A stretch of 60,771 bases of DNA from Rhodohalobacter halophilus (GCF_001715195.1 NZ_MDWE01000008.1:1-60771); one strand, 5' to 3'. Counted from the stretch's first letter, positions 44,606 through 53,412 are shown. The notes: generated from the sequence alone by a model not told the origin. A program made the numbers and translations.

Positions 44606-45535
44606 ATGAGATGGTTTGAAACACCAAGTTTCGATTTTATACGAGGACAGAAGATCGCGTATCTATTTTCAGGTACGATGATCGTGATATCCATTGTGGC
44701 CATTTTCGGCCTGGGACTGAATTATGGAATTGACTTCCGGGGCGGAAAAGAGTTCGTTTTTGAGTTCGATCAGCCTGTGGATGTTGTAGAGTTAAGGGCA
44801 GAACTGACTGAGCCGCTGGGCACCGGAAATGCACCGGAGATTAAACTCTTTGGTTCCGATCGTGAAATTCTGCTTCGAACAGATGCGGAAGGGGAGATTG
44901 ATGTAGTTCGGGAAACCATCATGAGCACATTTGCTCAGCTATATCCCGACGCCACCGTAACTGTGGAGAAAACCGACCTTGTAGGCCCACGATTTGCTGA
45001 AGACCTTCGCCAGGGCGCACTCTACTCCATTATCTTTGCGTTGGCGGTCGTGTTCATTTACATTTTTATCCGGTTTAAAGGGTGGTATTTCTCAGCCGGC
45101 GCGATTGCCGCACTGGCCCACGATGTGCTGATTGTACTCGGGGTTTTTACACTGATGGCCGAATTTGCTCCGTTTGATATGAGTATCGATCAGACAATTA
45201 TCGCAGCTTTTTTGACTATTGTCGGTTATTCGCTGAATGATACCGTAGTAGTATTTGATCGTATCCGCGAAAACTCTATTATATATAAGACAATGGCGTT
45301 TAAGGATATGGTCAACAAAAGCCTGAACGACACATTGAGCCGAACTGTAATCACTTCGGTTACTACCTTGTTTGTAGTAACTGTGCTGTTTATATTCGGC
45401 GGAGAGGTGCTTAAAGGTTTCGCATTTGCGCTCGTACTTGGCGTAATTTTAGGGACTTACAGTTCACTCTTTGTTGCCAGCTCGCTTGTTTTAGAGCTTC
45501 AGAAACGAGCCATGAAGGCAAAGGCAAAATCTTGA
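44606..45535 (+). CDS. secF: Protein translocase subunit SecF
   Basis: This 309-aa protein has six helices. NYGIDFRGGKEFVFEFD (about 35-51) is the SecF beta-head motif. IIAAFLTIVGYSLNDTVVVFDRIREN (about 190-215) is the conserved helix with the proton-relay Asp. The N-terminus MRWFETPSFDFIRGQKIAYL is typical. Downstream partner of SecD. Confidence 0.96.
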   Translation: MRWFETPSFDFIRGQKIAYLFSGTMIVISIVAIFGLGLNYGIDFRGGKEFVFEFDQPVDVVELRAELTEPLGTGNAPEIKLFGSDREILLRTDAEGEIDVVRETIMSTFAQLYPDATVTVEKTDLVGPRFAEDLRQGALYSIIFALAVVFIYIFIRFKGWYFSAGAIAALAHDVLIVLGVFTLMAEFAPFDMSIDQTIIAAFLTIVGYSLNDTVVVFDRIRENSIIYKTMAFKDMVNKSLNDTLSRTVITSVTTLFVVTVLFIFGGEVLKGFAFALVLGVILGTYSSLFVASSLVLELQKRAMKAKAKS

Positions 45536-45566
45536 TTGTTAACTAACAAACTAATGGGTAAGTGAT

Positions 45567-47257
<1,691 letters not shown>

Positions 47258-47268
47258 GTCTGTTGTTG

Positions 47269-48375
47269 ATGAGCACTAAGAACTCATTTTGGGCTCAGTA
47301 CCACGTCAAGGCATCCGGCCGGGCTGATGCTGAGTCTAAAGCTGAGATGATCGCCATTGAACAATCCGTTGAGATGCCTCCTGAGGTTGTACCGGACTCA
47401 GCGAAGGGCAACATCGCTTACGTCACTGAACTTGAGCAGGTGAACGCTGATATCTGGTCAGCGACCATCACCTTCAAGACGGCTCTTTTTGATTCAGATA
47501 TTACACAGTTTCTGAATATCCTTTTTGGCAATATCTCGCTCCAACCCTGGTGCAGTTTGGTAGATGTAGATACCGATGTAATCAGTCAAACATTTCAGGG
47601 GCCTTCATTTGGGATTGAGGGTGTAAGAGAGCTTTTGGGCATTTCGAACCGGGCACTCAGCTGTGCCGTAATTAAGCCGATTGGCACATCCAGCAGAGAG
47701 CTTGCGACAATGGCCGAGCAATTTACATGTGGCGGTATTGATATTATAAAGGACGATCATGGGTTAACCAATCAACGATCCGCTCCATTCAAAGAGAGGG
47801 TTCAATTCTGTCTTCGGGCTGTTCGGGCAGGTGAACAAATCTCCGGAAAAAAGTCGCTCTACTTCCCAAATATTACAACATCTCCTCTTAAAATCGCCGA
47901 CAACTACAAGCTCGCTTCCGACTTAGGTGCTGATGGCGTATTGATTGCTCCTCAGCTAATCGGGCCGGAAACGGTTCATGAACTTGCAAGCTTGGGAGGC
48001 CTTCCGATCATGGTTCATCCTGCATTTAGCGGTTCCGTACTTAAAACGCAGGGTGGAATCTCTCCAATTCTTTATTTTGGAAAACTCATGCGAGCGTTGG
48101 GATCAGATATTTCCATCTATCCAAATGCAGGCGGAAGATTCTCATTTTCAAGAGATCTTTGTAAATCAATAAACAGCACCTGCCGATCAAAATTGGGTAA
48201 TCTTCAATCCACCTTCCCGGCACCCGGCGGGGGTGTTCGTTTGGATACAATAGCTGAGTTGGTTCGGGATTATGGTGTGGATACACTTTTTTTAATTGGC
48301 GGGAGTTTGTACAAACAGGGAGATTTACGTGATGCTGCCCAAGAATTTCAAAAAGCGTTAGATAGCCATGAGTGA
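47269..48375 (+). CDS. RuBisCO-like protein (form IV)
   Basis: I start at ATG 47269 (368 aa, MSTKNSFWAQYHV), following two in-frame TTG codons. The RuBisCO large-subunit fold is visible: an N-terminal domain, then the barrel with CAVIKPIGTSS (Lys of the TIKP motif, about residue 137), GGIDIIKDDHGL (Lys-Asp-Asp, about 159-162), IMVHPAFSGS (His) and terminal FPAPGGGVRLD and LFLIGGSLY phosphate-loop glycines. The carboxylating KDDE is KDDH here, and the loop-6 Lys region is replaced by NAGGRFSFSR, so it is not a CO2-fixing enzyme. An overlapping cupin gene follows, as in the methylthioadenosine-isoprenoid shunt of Rhodospirillum rubrum. Alternatives are DK-MTP-1-P enolase (MtnW) or a C4/C5 sugar-acid RLP. 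Confidence 0.9.
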   Translation: MSTKNSFWAQYHVKASGRADAESKAEMIAIEQSVEMPPEVVPDSAKGNIAYVTELEQVNADIWSATITFKTALFDSDITQFLNILFGNISLQPWCSLVDVDTDVISQTFQGPSFGIEGVRELLGISNRALSCAVIKPIGTSSRELATMAEQFTCGGIDIIKDDHGLTNQRSAPFKERVQFCLRAVRAGEQISGKKSLYFPNITTSPLKIADNYKLASDLGADGVLIAPQLIGPETVHELASLGGLPIMVHPAFSGSVLKTQGGISPILYFGKLMRALGSDISIYPNAGGRFSFSRDLCKSINSTCRSKLGNLQSTFPAPGGGVRLDTIAELVRDYGVDTLFLIGGSLYKQGDLRDAAQEFQKALDSHE

Positions 48376-48820
48376 TCGGTCAAAAGTGATTAAAGCCACA
48401 CCGGACGGATGGGAATCTATATCCAGACGTGAATACAAGACGGAAAAAACAAATTTTAAATCTGTTTCACGGTATTCACTTTTAACCGACGACTATCCGG
48501 ATCTGAACTTTCACACCCGATATTTTGAAATTGAGCCCGGAGGCTACTCATCTCTGGAGATGCATCGACATCCTCACAGCGTTGTAATTTTAAAGGGAGC
48601 TGGCTCTGTAGTATTAGACAACGAAATCAAACAGGTTCAAGAACACGATGTGATCTTTATTTCACCCAATACCATTCATCAGTTTTTAGCTGATACGGAC
48701 CGGGAATTAGGTTTTCTATGTACAGTTGATAGATACCGGGATAAACCGGTCATTCCGGATGACACTGAGATATCCAATAGAATAACTGACAAAAAAGTTT
48801 TGAAGAAAATCAGAAAATAA
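48368..48820 (+). CDS. Cupin-domain protein coupled to the RuBisCO-like protein
   Basis: This 150-aa single cupin overlaps the RLP gene by 8 bp. Metal-binding motif 1 is GGYSSLEMHRHPHSVVILKG (His residues at about 58, 60 and 62, with the usual Glu absent). Motif 2 is ISPNTIHQFLADT (His about 96). The preceding FHTRYFEIEPGG is typical of this subgroup. In Rhodospirillum rubrum a cupin acts after the RLP as 1-methylthioxylulose 5-phosphate methylsulfurylase and gives 1-deoxyxylulose 5-phosphate and methanethiol. The same role here is inferred from gene pairing and needs testing. Confidence 0.85.
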   Translation: MSDRSKVIKATPDGWESISRREYKTEKTNFKSVSRYSLLTDDYPDLNFHTRYFEIEPGGYSSLEMHRHPHSVVILKGAGSVVLDNEIKQVQEHDVIFISPNTIHQFLADTDRELGFLCTVDRYRDKPVIPDDTEISNRITDKKVLKKIRK

Positions 48821-48870
48821 CCTTGAAAAGGTCCCTCCGACAATCGTATATTTACTGCTCTTGAAAAATC

Positions 48871-48937
48871 GGGAGTAGCTCAGTGGTAGAGCATCCCGAC
48901 GCCTCGGGACCAATGTTGGGGGCGCGAGGTTCATTGA
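48871..48937 (+). pseudogene. tRNA remnant 1 (degenerate, carries TCCCGA hairpin)
   Basis: GGGAGTAGCTCAGTGGTAGA copies the 5' end and D-arm of the intact tRNA-Gly 95 bp downstream. The anticodon stem is replaced by TCCCGA-CGCC-TCGGGA (48894-48909). A CCAATGTTGGGG piece and a broken T-arm follow, and there is no 3' acceptor strand. It cannot fold as a tRNA. Confidence 0.75.
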
Positions 48938-48965
48938 TTTACTGAATTTTAAACACCAAATACCA

Positions 48966-49037
48966 GCGGGAATAGCTCAGTGGTAGAGCACAACCTTGCC
49001 AAGGTTGGGGTCGCGGGTTCAAATCCCGTTTCCCGCT
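48966..49037 (+). tRNA. tRNA-Gly (GCC anticodon)
   Basis: Acceptor GCGGGAA (48966-48972) pairs with TTCCCGC (49030-49036), with discriminator T at 49037. D-arm GCTC-AGTGGTA-GAGC. Anticodon stem CAACC / GGTTG with loop TTGCCAA, anticodon GCC. T-arm GCGGG-TTCAAAT-CCCGT (one G-U). CCA is not encoded. 72 nt. Lies 145 bp after the RLP-cupin operon. Confidence 0.95.
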
Positions 49038-49047
49038 CACTTATTAA

Positions 49048-49081
49048 GGCTCAATTTGTTCATCCAGATTGAGCCTTTTTT
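49048..49081 (+). terminator. Intrinsic terminator of tRNA-Gly
   Basis: GGCTCAAT / ATTGAGCC (49048-49055 / 49068-49075) with a 12-base loop and six T (49076-49081). It lies 10 bp past the tRNA and 23 bp before the GIY-YIG start. Confidence 0.9.
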
Positions 49082-49104
49082 ATTTATGCCTCAATTCAAG
49101 AGAT

Positions 49105-49371
49105 ATGTTCTATACCTACATTTTATATAGTCTGTCAAAGGACGGGTATTATATCGGATACACATCTTCAACTCCTCAAGATCGATTAAACCGACACAAC
49201 AACGGCATGACTCACTCCACTAAATCAGGAATTCCCTGGACAATTGTTTTCTCCAAATCTTTTGATGATAAATCAGACGCATTCAGGTTCGAAAACCTCA
49301 TAAAAAGACAGAAAAGCCGGAAATTTCTTGAACGACTGATAAACTCAGACGAAAATGAATGTAATTTTTAG
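49105..49371 (+). CDS. Small GIY-YIG nuclease domain protein
   Basis: This 88-aa protein (ATG 49105) is a stand-alone GIY-YIG domain: FYTYILYSLS for the GIY strand, then GYYIGYTSSTPQDRLNRHNNG with the YIG triplet, catalytic-type Arg (about 29) and His (about 32), and FRFENLIKRQKSRKFLERLI with the metal-binding Glu (about 65). Such proteins relate to the UvrC nuclease and to homing endonucleases. Their cellular role is mostly unknown. Its stop codon TAG (49369-49371) is the TAG of a tRNA D-arm remnant. A damaged second copy follows at 49506. An in-frame start at 49069 lies in the tRNA terminator and is rejected. Confidence 0.9.
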   Translation: MFYTYILYSLSKDGYYIGYTSSTPQDRLNRHNNGMTHSTKSGIPWTIVFSKSFDDKSDAFRFENLIKRQKSRKFLERLINSDENECNF

Positions 49372-49443
49372 CTCAGCGGAAGAGCATCCCGACGACTCGG
49401 TACCAAGGTTGGGGGCGTCCCGAGCAATTCGGGATTTCCCGCT
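49369..49443 (+). pseudogene. tRNA remnant 2 fused to the end of the GIY-YIG gene
   Basis: TAGCTCAGCGGAAGAGCA matches the D-arm of tRNA-Gly, and TTTCCCGCT (49435-49443) matches its 3' acceptor. Between them the anticodon stem and T-arm each hold a TCCCGA hairpin (49387-49402 with one mismatch, and 49418-49434). The 5' acceptor strand is missing, so it cannot be functional. Confidence 0.75.
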
Positions 49444-49447
49444 CATT

Positions 49448-49480
49448 AAAAAGCTCAAAACAATGTTTTGGGCTTTTTTT
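49448..49480 (+). terminator. Terminator after tRNA remnant 2
   Basis: AAAAAGCTCAAAAC / GTTTTGGGCTTTTT (one mismatch), loop AAT, with T-run 49474-49480. It has the same place and style as the terminator after the intact tRNA, which supports duplication of a tRNA-terminator-nuclease unit. Confidence 0.8.
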
Positions 49481-49505
49481 GTTTGAGTATCTAAACTCAG
49501 TTGAG

Positions 49506-49788
49506 ATGTATTTCACCTATATAATCTTCAGCTCGTTGCCAGATCAGTACATATAGAGGTTATACTGCGGCAACACCTCAGGGCCGGTTGGACCGGCATA
49601 ATAATGGAATGACTCGCTCAACGAAATCGGGAATTCCGTGGGAAATTGTCTTTTTTAAATCTTTTGAGAATAAGTCTGGTCCCATCAAGTTTGAGAACTT
49701 TATCAAGAATCAAAAGAGCCGTGAGTTTCTTGGGCGACTTGTGAACTCAGGGGTTAACGAATGTAATAAATTGACACGCGTATTATAA
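49506..49788 (+). pseudogene. Second GIY-YIG copy, broken by a 4-bp insertion
   Basis: ATG 49506 opens MYFTYIIFSSLPDQYI, matching the first copy, then meets TAG. Removing TAGA at 49554-49557 restores Y-I-G-Y-T and an open frame through PQGRLDRHNNGMTRSTKSG and EFLGRLVNSGVNECN to the stop at 49788. The insertion therefore sits inside the YIG motif. Similarity to copy 1 extends over nearly the full length. Confidence 0.85.
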
Positions 49789-49891
49789 ATGTTGACCGGA
49801 AGGGTGTTGATCTATTTTCATTATGCGATACGCAGATCGTCCATTCCGTCAGTTTGTACTGCCAATACAGCAATGAGGAGGGCAGTGGCAT

Positions 49892-49899
49892 TACTTTTG
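49892..49899 (+). promoter_or_regulatory. TAnnTTTG-type -7 box upstream of dnaJ/cbpA
   Basis: TACTTTTG lies 39 bp before the ATG at 49939 and matches the Bacteroidota -7 consensus. The -33 element is not obvious. Confidence 0.3.
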
Positions 49900-49938
49900 C
49901 AATTATGAGTAGTAAAATATGGATATGATCAACTGATT

Positions 49939-50925
49939 ATGGACTATAAAGATTACTACAAGACGCTGGGCGTATCCCGTGACGCTACACAGGAGGAGAT
50001 TAAGAAAAAGTACCGGAAGATGGCTGCAAAGTTTCATCCTGATAAGAATCCGGGAAATAAGCGCGCCGAAGAAAAGTTTAAGGAGATTGGTGAAGCGTAT
50101 GAGGTATTGAAAGACCCGGAGAAGAGAAAACTGTATGATCAGGTTGGTTCTGATTGGAAGAAATATCAGCAAGCCGGTGCCGGTGCCGATGACTTCAATT
50201 GGCAGCAGTATGCAGGTCAGGGCGGCGGCAGGCAACGAACCAATATAAATATGGAGGACCTTTTTGGCGGCGGACAACATTCTTCAGGAGCCGGCAGTCC
50301 ATTCTCCAGTTTTTTTGAAACCCTATTCGGCGGCGGCCAGTTTGGGGGGAACGGAGGAGATCCGTTTGGAAGACAAACATCACAAACGTACTCCGGTGCA
50401 CGATCCAGGCGCCAAAGCCGGGTAGCGGATACAGAGGCTCAAATCAATGTGGATCTTGCGGATGTGATTCGGGGTGTTGAAAAACAGCTTCGTATCGGCT
50501 CGGAGAAGATGAAGGTTAAGATTCCGGCCGGTATTGAGGATGGAAAACGCCTTAAGCTGAAGGGTAAAGGTAAGCCCGGACACGGTGGTGTGAAGGGAGA
50601 TCTTTATCTGAAGATTAATATTAATGAACCGGACGGGTATGAACGGAAAGGGAAAGACATTATTCAAACCGTCGAGGTACCGGTTTATCAGGCCGCACTC
50701 GGTGGGGAGTTAACGGTGCAAACATTGGATGGAAAAGTGAAATTGAATATTCCACCGGAAACTCAGAATGGCAGCATGTTTCGACTGGCAGGAAGAGGCT
50801 TGCCAGAGTTTAATAATCCGGGTAAACGAGGAAACTACTTTATTAAAATCTCCCTCCGGATTCCTGAAAAATTGAGCTCAGAAGAGAAAAAACTCTATAA
50901 AAAACTCTCAGAGCTTCGGTCATAA
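49939..50925 (+). CDS. DnaJ-class co-chaperone (CbpA-like)
   Basis: This 328-aa protein has a J domain (residues 3-68, [20 protein letters not shown], with HPD in FHPDKNPG), a Gly/Phe/Gln-rich linker (about 85-150), then two beta-barrel substrate-binding domains ([39 protein letters not shown]). It lacks the cysteine zinc-finger repeats of DnaJ proper, so it is of the CbpA (type II) class. It stimulates DnaK ATPase and delivers unfolded clients. A -7-like box lies 39 bp upstream. ClpB, its functional partner, is 2.5 kb away. Confidence 0.93.
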   Translation: MDYKDYYKTLGVSRDATQEEIKKKYRKMAAKFHPDKNPGNKRAEEKFKEIGEAYEVLKDPEKRKLYDQVGSDWKKYQQAGAGADDFNWQQYAGQGGGRQRTNINMEDLFGGGQHSSGAGSPFSSFFETLFGGGQFGGNGGDPFGRQTSQTYSGARSRRQSRVADTEAQINVDLADVIRGVEKQLRIGSEKMKVKIPAGIEDGKRLKLKGKGKPGHGGVKGDLYLKININEPDGYERKGKDIIQTVEVPVYQAALGGELTVQTLDGKVKLNIPPETQNGSMFRLAGRGLPEFNNPGKRGNYFIKISLRIPEKLSSEEKKLYKKLSELRS

Positions 50926-50996
50926 TTTTGCGTTAGTCAGTTCGAATAAATGGTGATATTTTACTGTATCACACCAACGATTAAAAATCTATTTAG

Positions 50997-51785
50997 ATGA
51001 ATATCTTAACACTTTTTTTCGCACTTCTCATCATATCACCTTTTGAGGTAGATACTCATAACAATGAAAAATGGGGGCAAATCGGGCATTATGTGACCGG
51101 TGAAGTGGCTGATGCTTACCTTCAGGACGATGTTAGAGAGCGTGTATATGAAATACTGGATGGCAGAAGCATGGCGCTATCATCGGTTTGGATGGATGAT
51201 ATTCGATCGGACAGTGAGTACGACTACACGAGGACCTGGCATTGGGCTACAATCCCGGATGGAAAGACCTACGAAGAGGCTGAGCAGGATGAGGGAGGCG
51301 ATATTATCTGGGCTCTCGAAACATTAATTGAGGAGCTGAAGCAGGGAGGGTTGACTGAAAAAGAGGAGAGAGATAAACTCAGAATGGTCATGCACATGAT
51401 TGGCGATATCCATCAGCCGCTTCATGTGGGAACAGGTGAGGATATGGGTGGTAATCAGGTGCGTCTTCAGTGGATGGGGAACGACTCAAACTTGCACAGG
51501 GTGTGGGACAGTGACATTATTAATTCTCTTCAGATGAGTTACACAGAAATTGCCTGGGAAATTGATTACATCTCTGAAGAAGAGGTTGAAGAACTGCAAA
51601 GCGCTACGGTTAGAGACTGGGCATACGAATCGATGAGTATGCGCGATCGTGTTTATAATTTGCCGGATAACATGAGAATCGGTTACGAATACCGATATGT
51701 AAACCGTGATGCTATTTTTGACCAGCTTTTAAAAGCCGGAATTCGAATGGCCGGAGTGCTCAATGAAATTTACGGTGAACGGTAG
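50997..51785 (+). CDS. Exported S1/P1-type nuclease
   Basis: This 262-aa protein starts with a short hydrophobic signal (MNILTLFFALLIISPF). The mature protein begins near KWGQIGH, where Trp and His are the first zinc ligands of S1/P1 nucleases. Further zinc ligands are in WMDDIR, WHWATIP, HMIGDIHQPLHVG, DMGGNQ and LHRVWD. S1/P1 enzymes are zinc-dependent nucleases/3'-nucleotidases that cut single-stranded nucleic acids, here outside the cytoplasm, probably to gain phosphate or nucleosides. Convergent with the macro domain gene with 3 bp between. Confidence 0.92.
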   Translation: MNILTLFFALLIISPFEVDTHNNEKWGQIGHYVTGEVADAYLQDDVRERVYEILDGRSMALSSVWMDDIRSDSEYDYTRTWHWATIPDGKTYEEAEQDEGGDIIWALETLIEELKQGGLTEKEERDKLRMVMHMIGDIHQPLHVGTGEDMGGNQVRLQWMGNDSNLHRVWDSDIINSLQMSYTEIAWEIDYISEEEVEELQSATVRDWAYESMSMRDRVYNLPDNMRIGYEYRYVNRDAIFDQLLKAGIRMAGVLNEIYGER

Positions 51786-51788
51786 TTT

Positions 51789-52316
51789 TTAATACTCTTT
51801 GAATACCTGCAGGTGGAGGTTATAGTCTGCAGCAGAATAGAGAACAAATCGTATATATTTTACATGATTCAGCTCAGCGGCCTTTTCTTTAACTGCTGAA
51901 AAAGCAACCTGAGCTGCTTCTTTCATTGGATAACCGAATGCCCCTGTTGAAAGTGCCGGAAATACAATCGACTCAATCTTATTCTCTTCGGCTACCTGTA
52001 ACGCATTCTGATAACATTTTTTAAGCAACTCCTCCTCAGGTTTATCTTTGCCATAAACAGGACCAAGGCAGTGGACAACATACTTATTGGGCAGGTTTGG
52101 TGCTTCTGTAATGACGGCTTCTCCCGGTTTAATAGGCGCGAGCGGGCGGGTTAACTCCTCCAGCTCAGGATCTCCTTTCCCATGTATGGCACCGGCTACA
52201 CCACCTCCCGACTTGAGTTGGGCATTTGCAGCATTCACAATTGCATCACAATCGGGCTGGTCAGATATGTCGCCGGTCATCAGTTCGACCATCACTTCAT
52301 TAAACTCTACATGCAT
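51789..52316 (-). CDS. Macro domain protein (O-acetyl-ADP-ribose deacetylase-like)
   Basis: This 175-aa single macro domain (YmdB/MacroD-like) has ADP-ribose-binding motifs VELMTGDIS and IVNAANAQLKSGGGVAGAIH (residues 25-44), KYVVHCLGPVYG, and FPALSTGAFGYPMKEAA (about 118-134), the phosphate-binding loop. Such proteins remove O-acetyl-ADP-ribose or mono-ADP-ribose modifications. The NAAN and GGGVA motifs are intact, so hydrolase activity is likely. No ADP-ribosyltransferase is adjacent. Confidence 0.92.
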   Translation of the reverse strand: MHVEFNEVMVELMTGDISDQPDCDAIVNAANAQLKSGGGVAGAIHGKGDPELEELTRPLAPIKPGEAVITEAPNLPNKYVVHCLGPVYGKDKPEEELLKKCYQNALQVAEENKIESIVFPALSTGAFGYPMKEAAQVAFSAVKEKAAELNHVKYIRFVLYSAADYNLHLQVFKEY

Positions 52317-52385
52317 AACGGCTTTATTAGATTCTTTGCAGGTATTTCATTCCCTTAACATACAGGTTAAAGAAGGAGCTGCAAA

Positions 52386-52487
52386 ATGAATTTCGCTCTC
52401 AATTTCCCGAGTTGTCCGATGTCAAAACGACAAAACAGGCAGCCCGAAAAGCGTTTACATTATCGATATAACAGAATTTTTATATGA
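52386..52487 (+). CDS. Candidate 33-aa basic peptide (small ORF)
   Basis: ATG 52386 lies 7 bp after AGAAGGAG, one of the best Shine-Dalgarno sites in the window. The peptide is short, basic and polar (MNFALNFPSCPMSKRQNRQP, then Lys/Arg/Tyr-rich), with no membrane helix. A terminator-like hairpin follows 29 bp after the stop. Nothing shows that it is translated. It could equally be part of a small RNA. Confidence 0.25.
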   Translation: MNFALNFPSCPMSKRQNRQPEKRLHYRYNRIFI

Positions 52488-52516
52488 TTAATTGTCAGCT
52501 AAGCAGAAAAAATATC

Positions 52517-52560
52517 AAAAAGCGCTTCCCATTGATGGTGGAAAATGTAAGGGCTTTTTT
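52517..52560 (+). terminator. Terminator-like hairpin for an orphan plus-strand transcript
   Basis: AAAAAGCGCTT / AAGGGCTTTTT (one mismatch) with a 21-base loop, and T-run 52555-52560. No annotated plus-strand gene ends before it within 730 bp, which suggests a short transcript starting near 52360. Confidence 0.5.
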
Positions 52561-52778
52561 ATTGCAAAAAAGTTAAGTGTGATTAGTCTAAAAAATGATT
52601 ACAAAATTGCACATGAAACCAACCTAAACTTTAGAAACGCTTTCATGTAAAAATGTCATATAAAATGATTGAAGATGTTTAATGCGGATGGCACATCCAC
52701 TTGAAGTGCTATTGAGAACGAAACTATCTTTTGAGTCAATCAAACATTCAAGTAAGTAAACGTAAGAACTCAAGTGTT

Positions 52779-53222
52779 ATGAAGAATTCAATCCATATAA
52801 TTTTCATTATTTCTCTGTTCATTTTATCAATTACAACAGAGGCTTTCTCTCAAGACGTTCAGAGCTACACTATAAGTGAATCTCAAACCGAACGCCTGGA
52901 AGAGGGTTTGATTTATGGGCTTTCATCGGATGTTTCCGGTGTAGTGGAGTCAGCGCTATTTAATATGATCAGCTACAAAGTTGAGTATCCAGAATTTTCT
53001 TCGGATAAAGTTATAGCAACTGCCGCAGCCATTGCTGAAGATCATCCATCAGAAAGAGTGCAAAAGAAAGCTCAACTGGCTGTGGATTATTACACCCATC
53101 CCGACAACTTTCCACAGAGTGAGGTTCTAATCGCTGAACTGGATTATACGAACCAGGATCGTATTTTCGATTTTCTGCAACGAGGAGTGAACTCCGGACA
53201 GTTTACATCCACACAAGAGTAA
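52779..53222 (+). CDS. Small exported alpha-helical protein of unknown function
   Basis: This 147-aa protein (ATG 52779) has a signal peptide (MKNSIHIIFIISLFILSITT, cleavage near AFSQ). The mature part looks alpha-helical (LEEGLIYGLSSDVSGVVESA, VIATAAAIAEDHPSERVQKK) and may form HEAT-like helical pairs. I do not recognise a named family. It has its own terminator 30 bp downstream and stands alone before clpB. An upstream TTG at 52731 is a weaker start. Confidence 0.75.
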   Translation: MKNSIHIIFIISLFILSITTEAFSQDVQSYTISESQTERLEEGLIYGLSSDVSGVVESALFNMISYKVEYPEFSSDKVIATAAAIAEDHPSERVQKKAQLAVDYYTHPDNFPQSEVLIAELDYTNQDRIFDFLQRGVNSGQFTSTQE

Positions 53223-53251
53223 CTGTTTAAAATTGAATTGAGGGTTAATGG

Positions 53252-53290
53252 AAACCGTTTGTCATAGAGCAATATGGCAGACGGTTTTTT
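53252..53290 (+). terminator. Terminator after the small exported protein
   Basis: AAACCGT / ACGGTTT (7 bp core, extended by a TTGTC / GGCAG partial pairing) with T-run 53285-53290. It starts 30 bp after the stop. Confidence 0.7.
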
Positions 53291-53412
53291 GTATTGGATG
53301 CAATTGAGGCAGTGTCATAGAGTAATACTCTGCCAAATAGAGAATCTGTTGCACAGGTTGTCGGGTGCACTGCAATTCCGACAGGTTCGGCCTACAGGGT
53401 ACGGTTTTAGCT

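Larger units (their letters stand above)
52317..52778. other. 462-bp intergenic region with a possible small transcript
   Basis: This gap lies between the macro gene (leftward) and a small exported protein (rightward). It holds a strong Shine-Dalgarno (AGAAGGAG, 52371-52378) with a 33-codon ORF (52386-52487) and a plus-strand terminator-like hairpin (52517-52560), listed separately. The rest (52561-52778) is AT-rich and must contain the promoter of the next gene. Confidence 0.5.

Noticed and set aside
47269-48375. A true CO2-fixing RuBisCO
   Set aside because: KDDH replaces KDDE, the loop-6 lysine region is absent, the chain is short (368 aa), and there is no phosphoribulokinase or small subunit nearby.
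48871-48937. A second functional tRNA upstream of tRNA-Gly
   Set aside because: The D-arm is good, but the anticodon arm is replaced by a 6-bp palindrome with a 4-base loop and there is no 3' acceptor strand or proper T-loop. Called a remnant.
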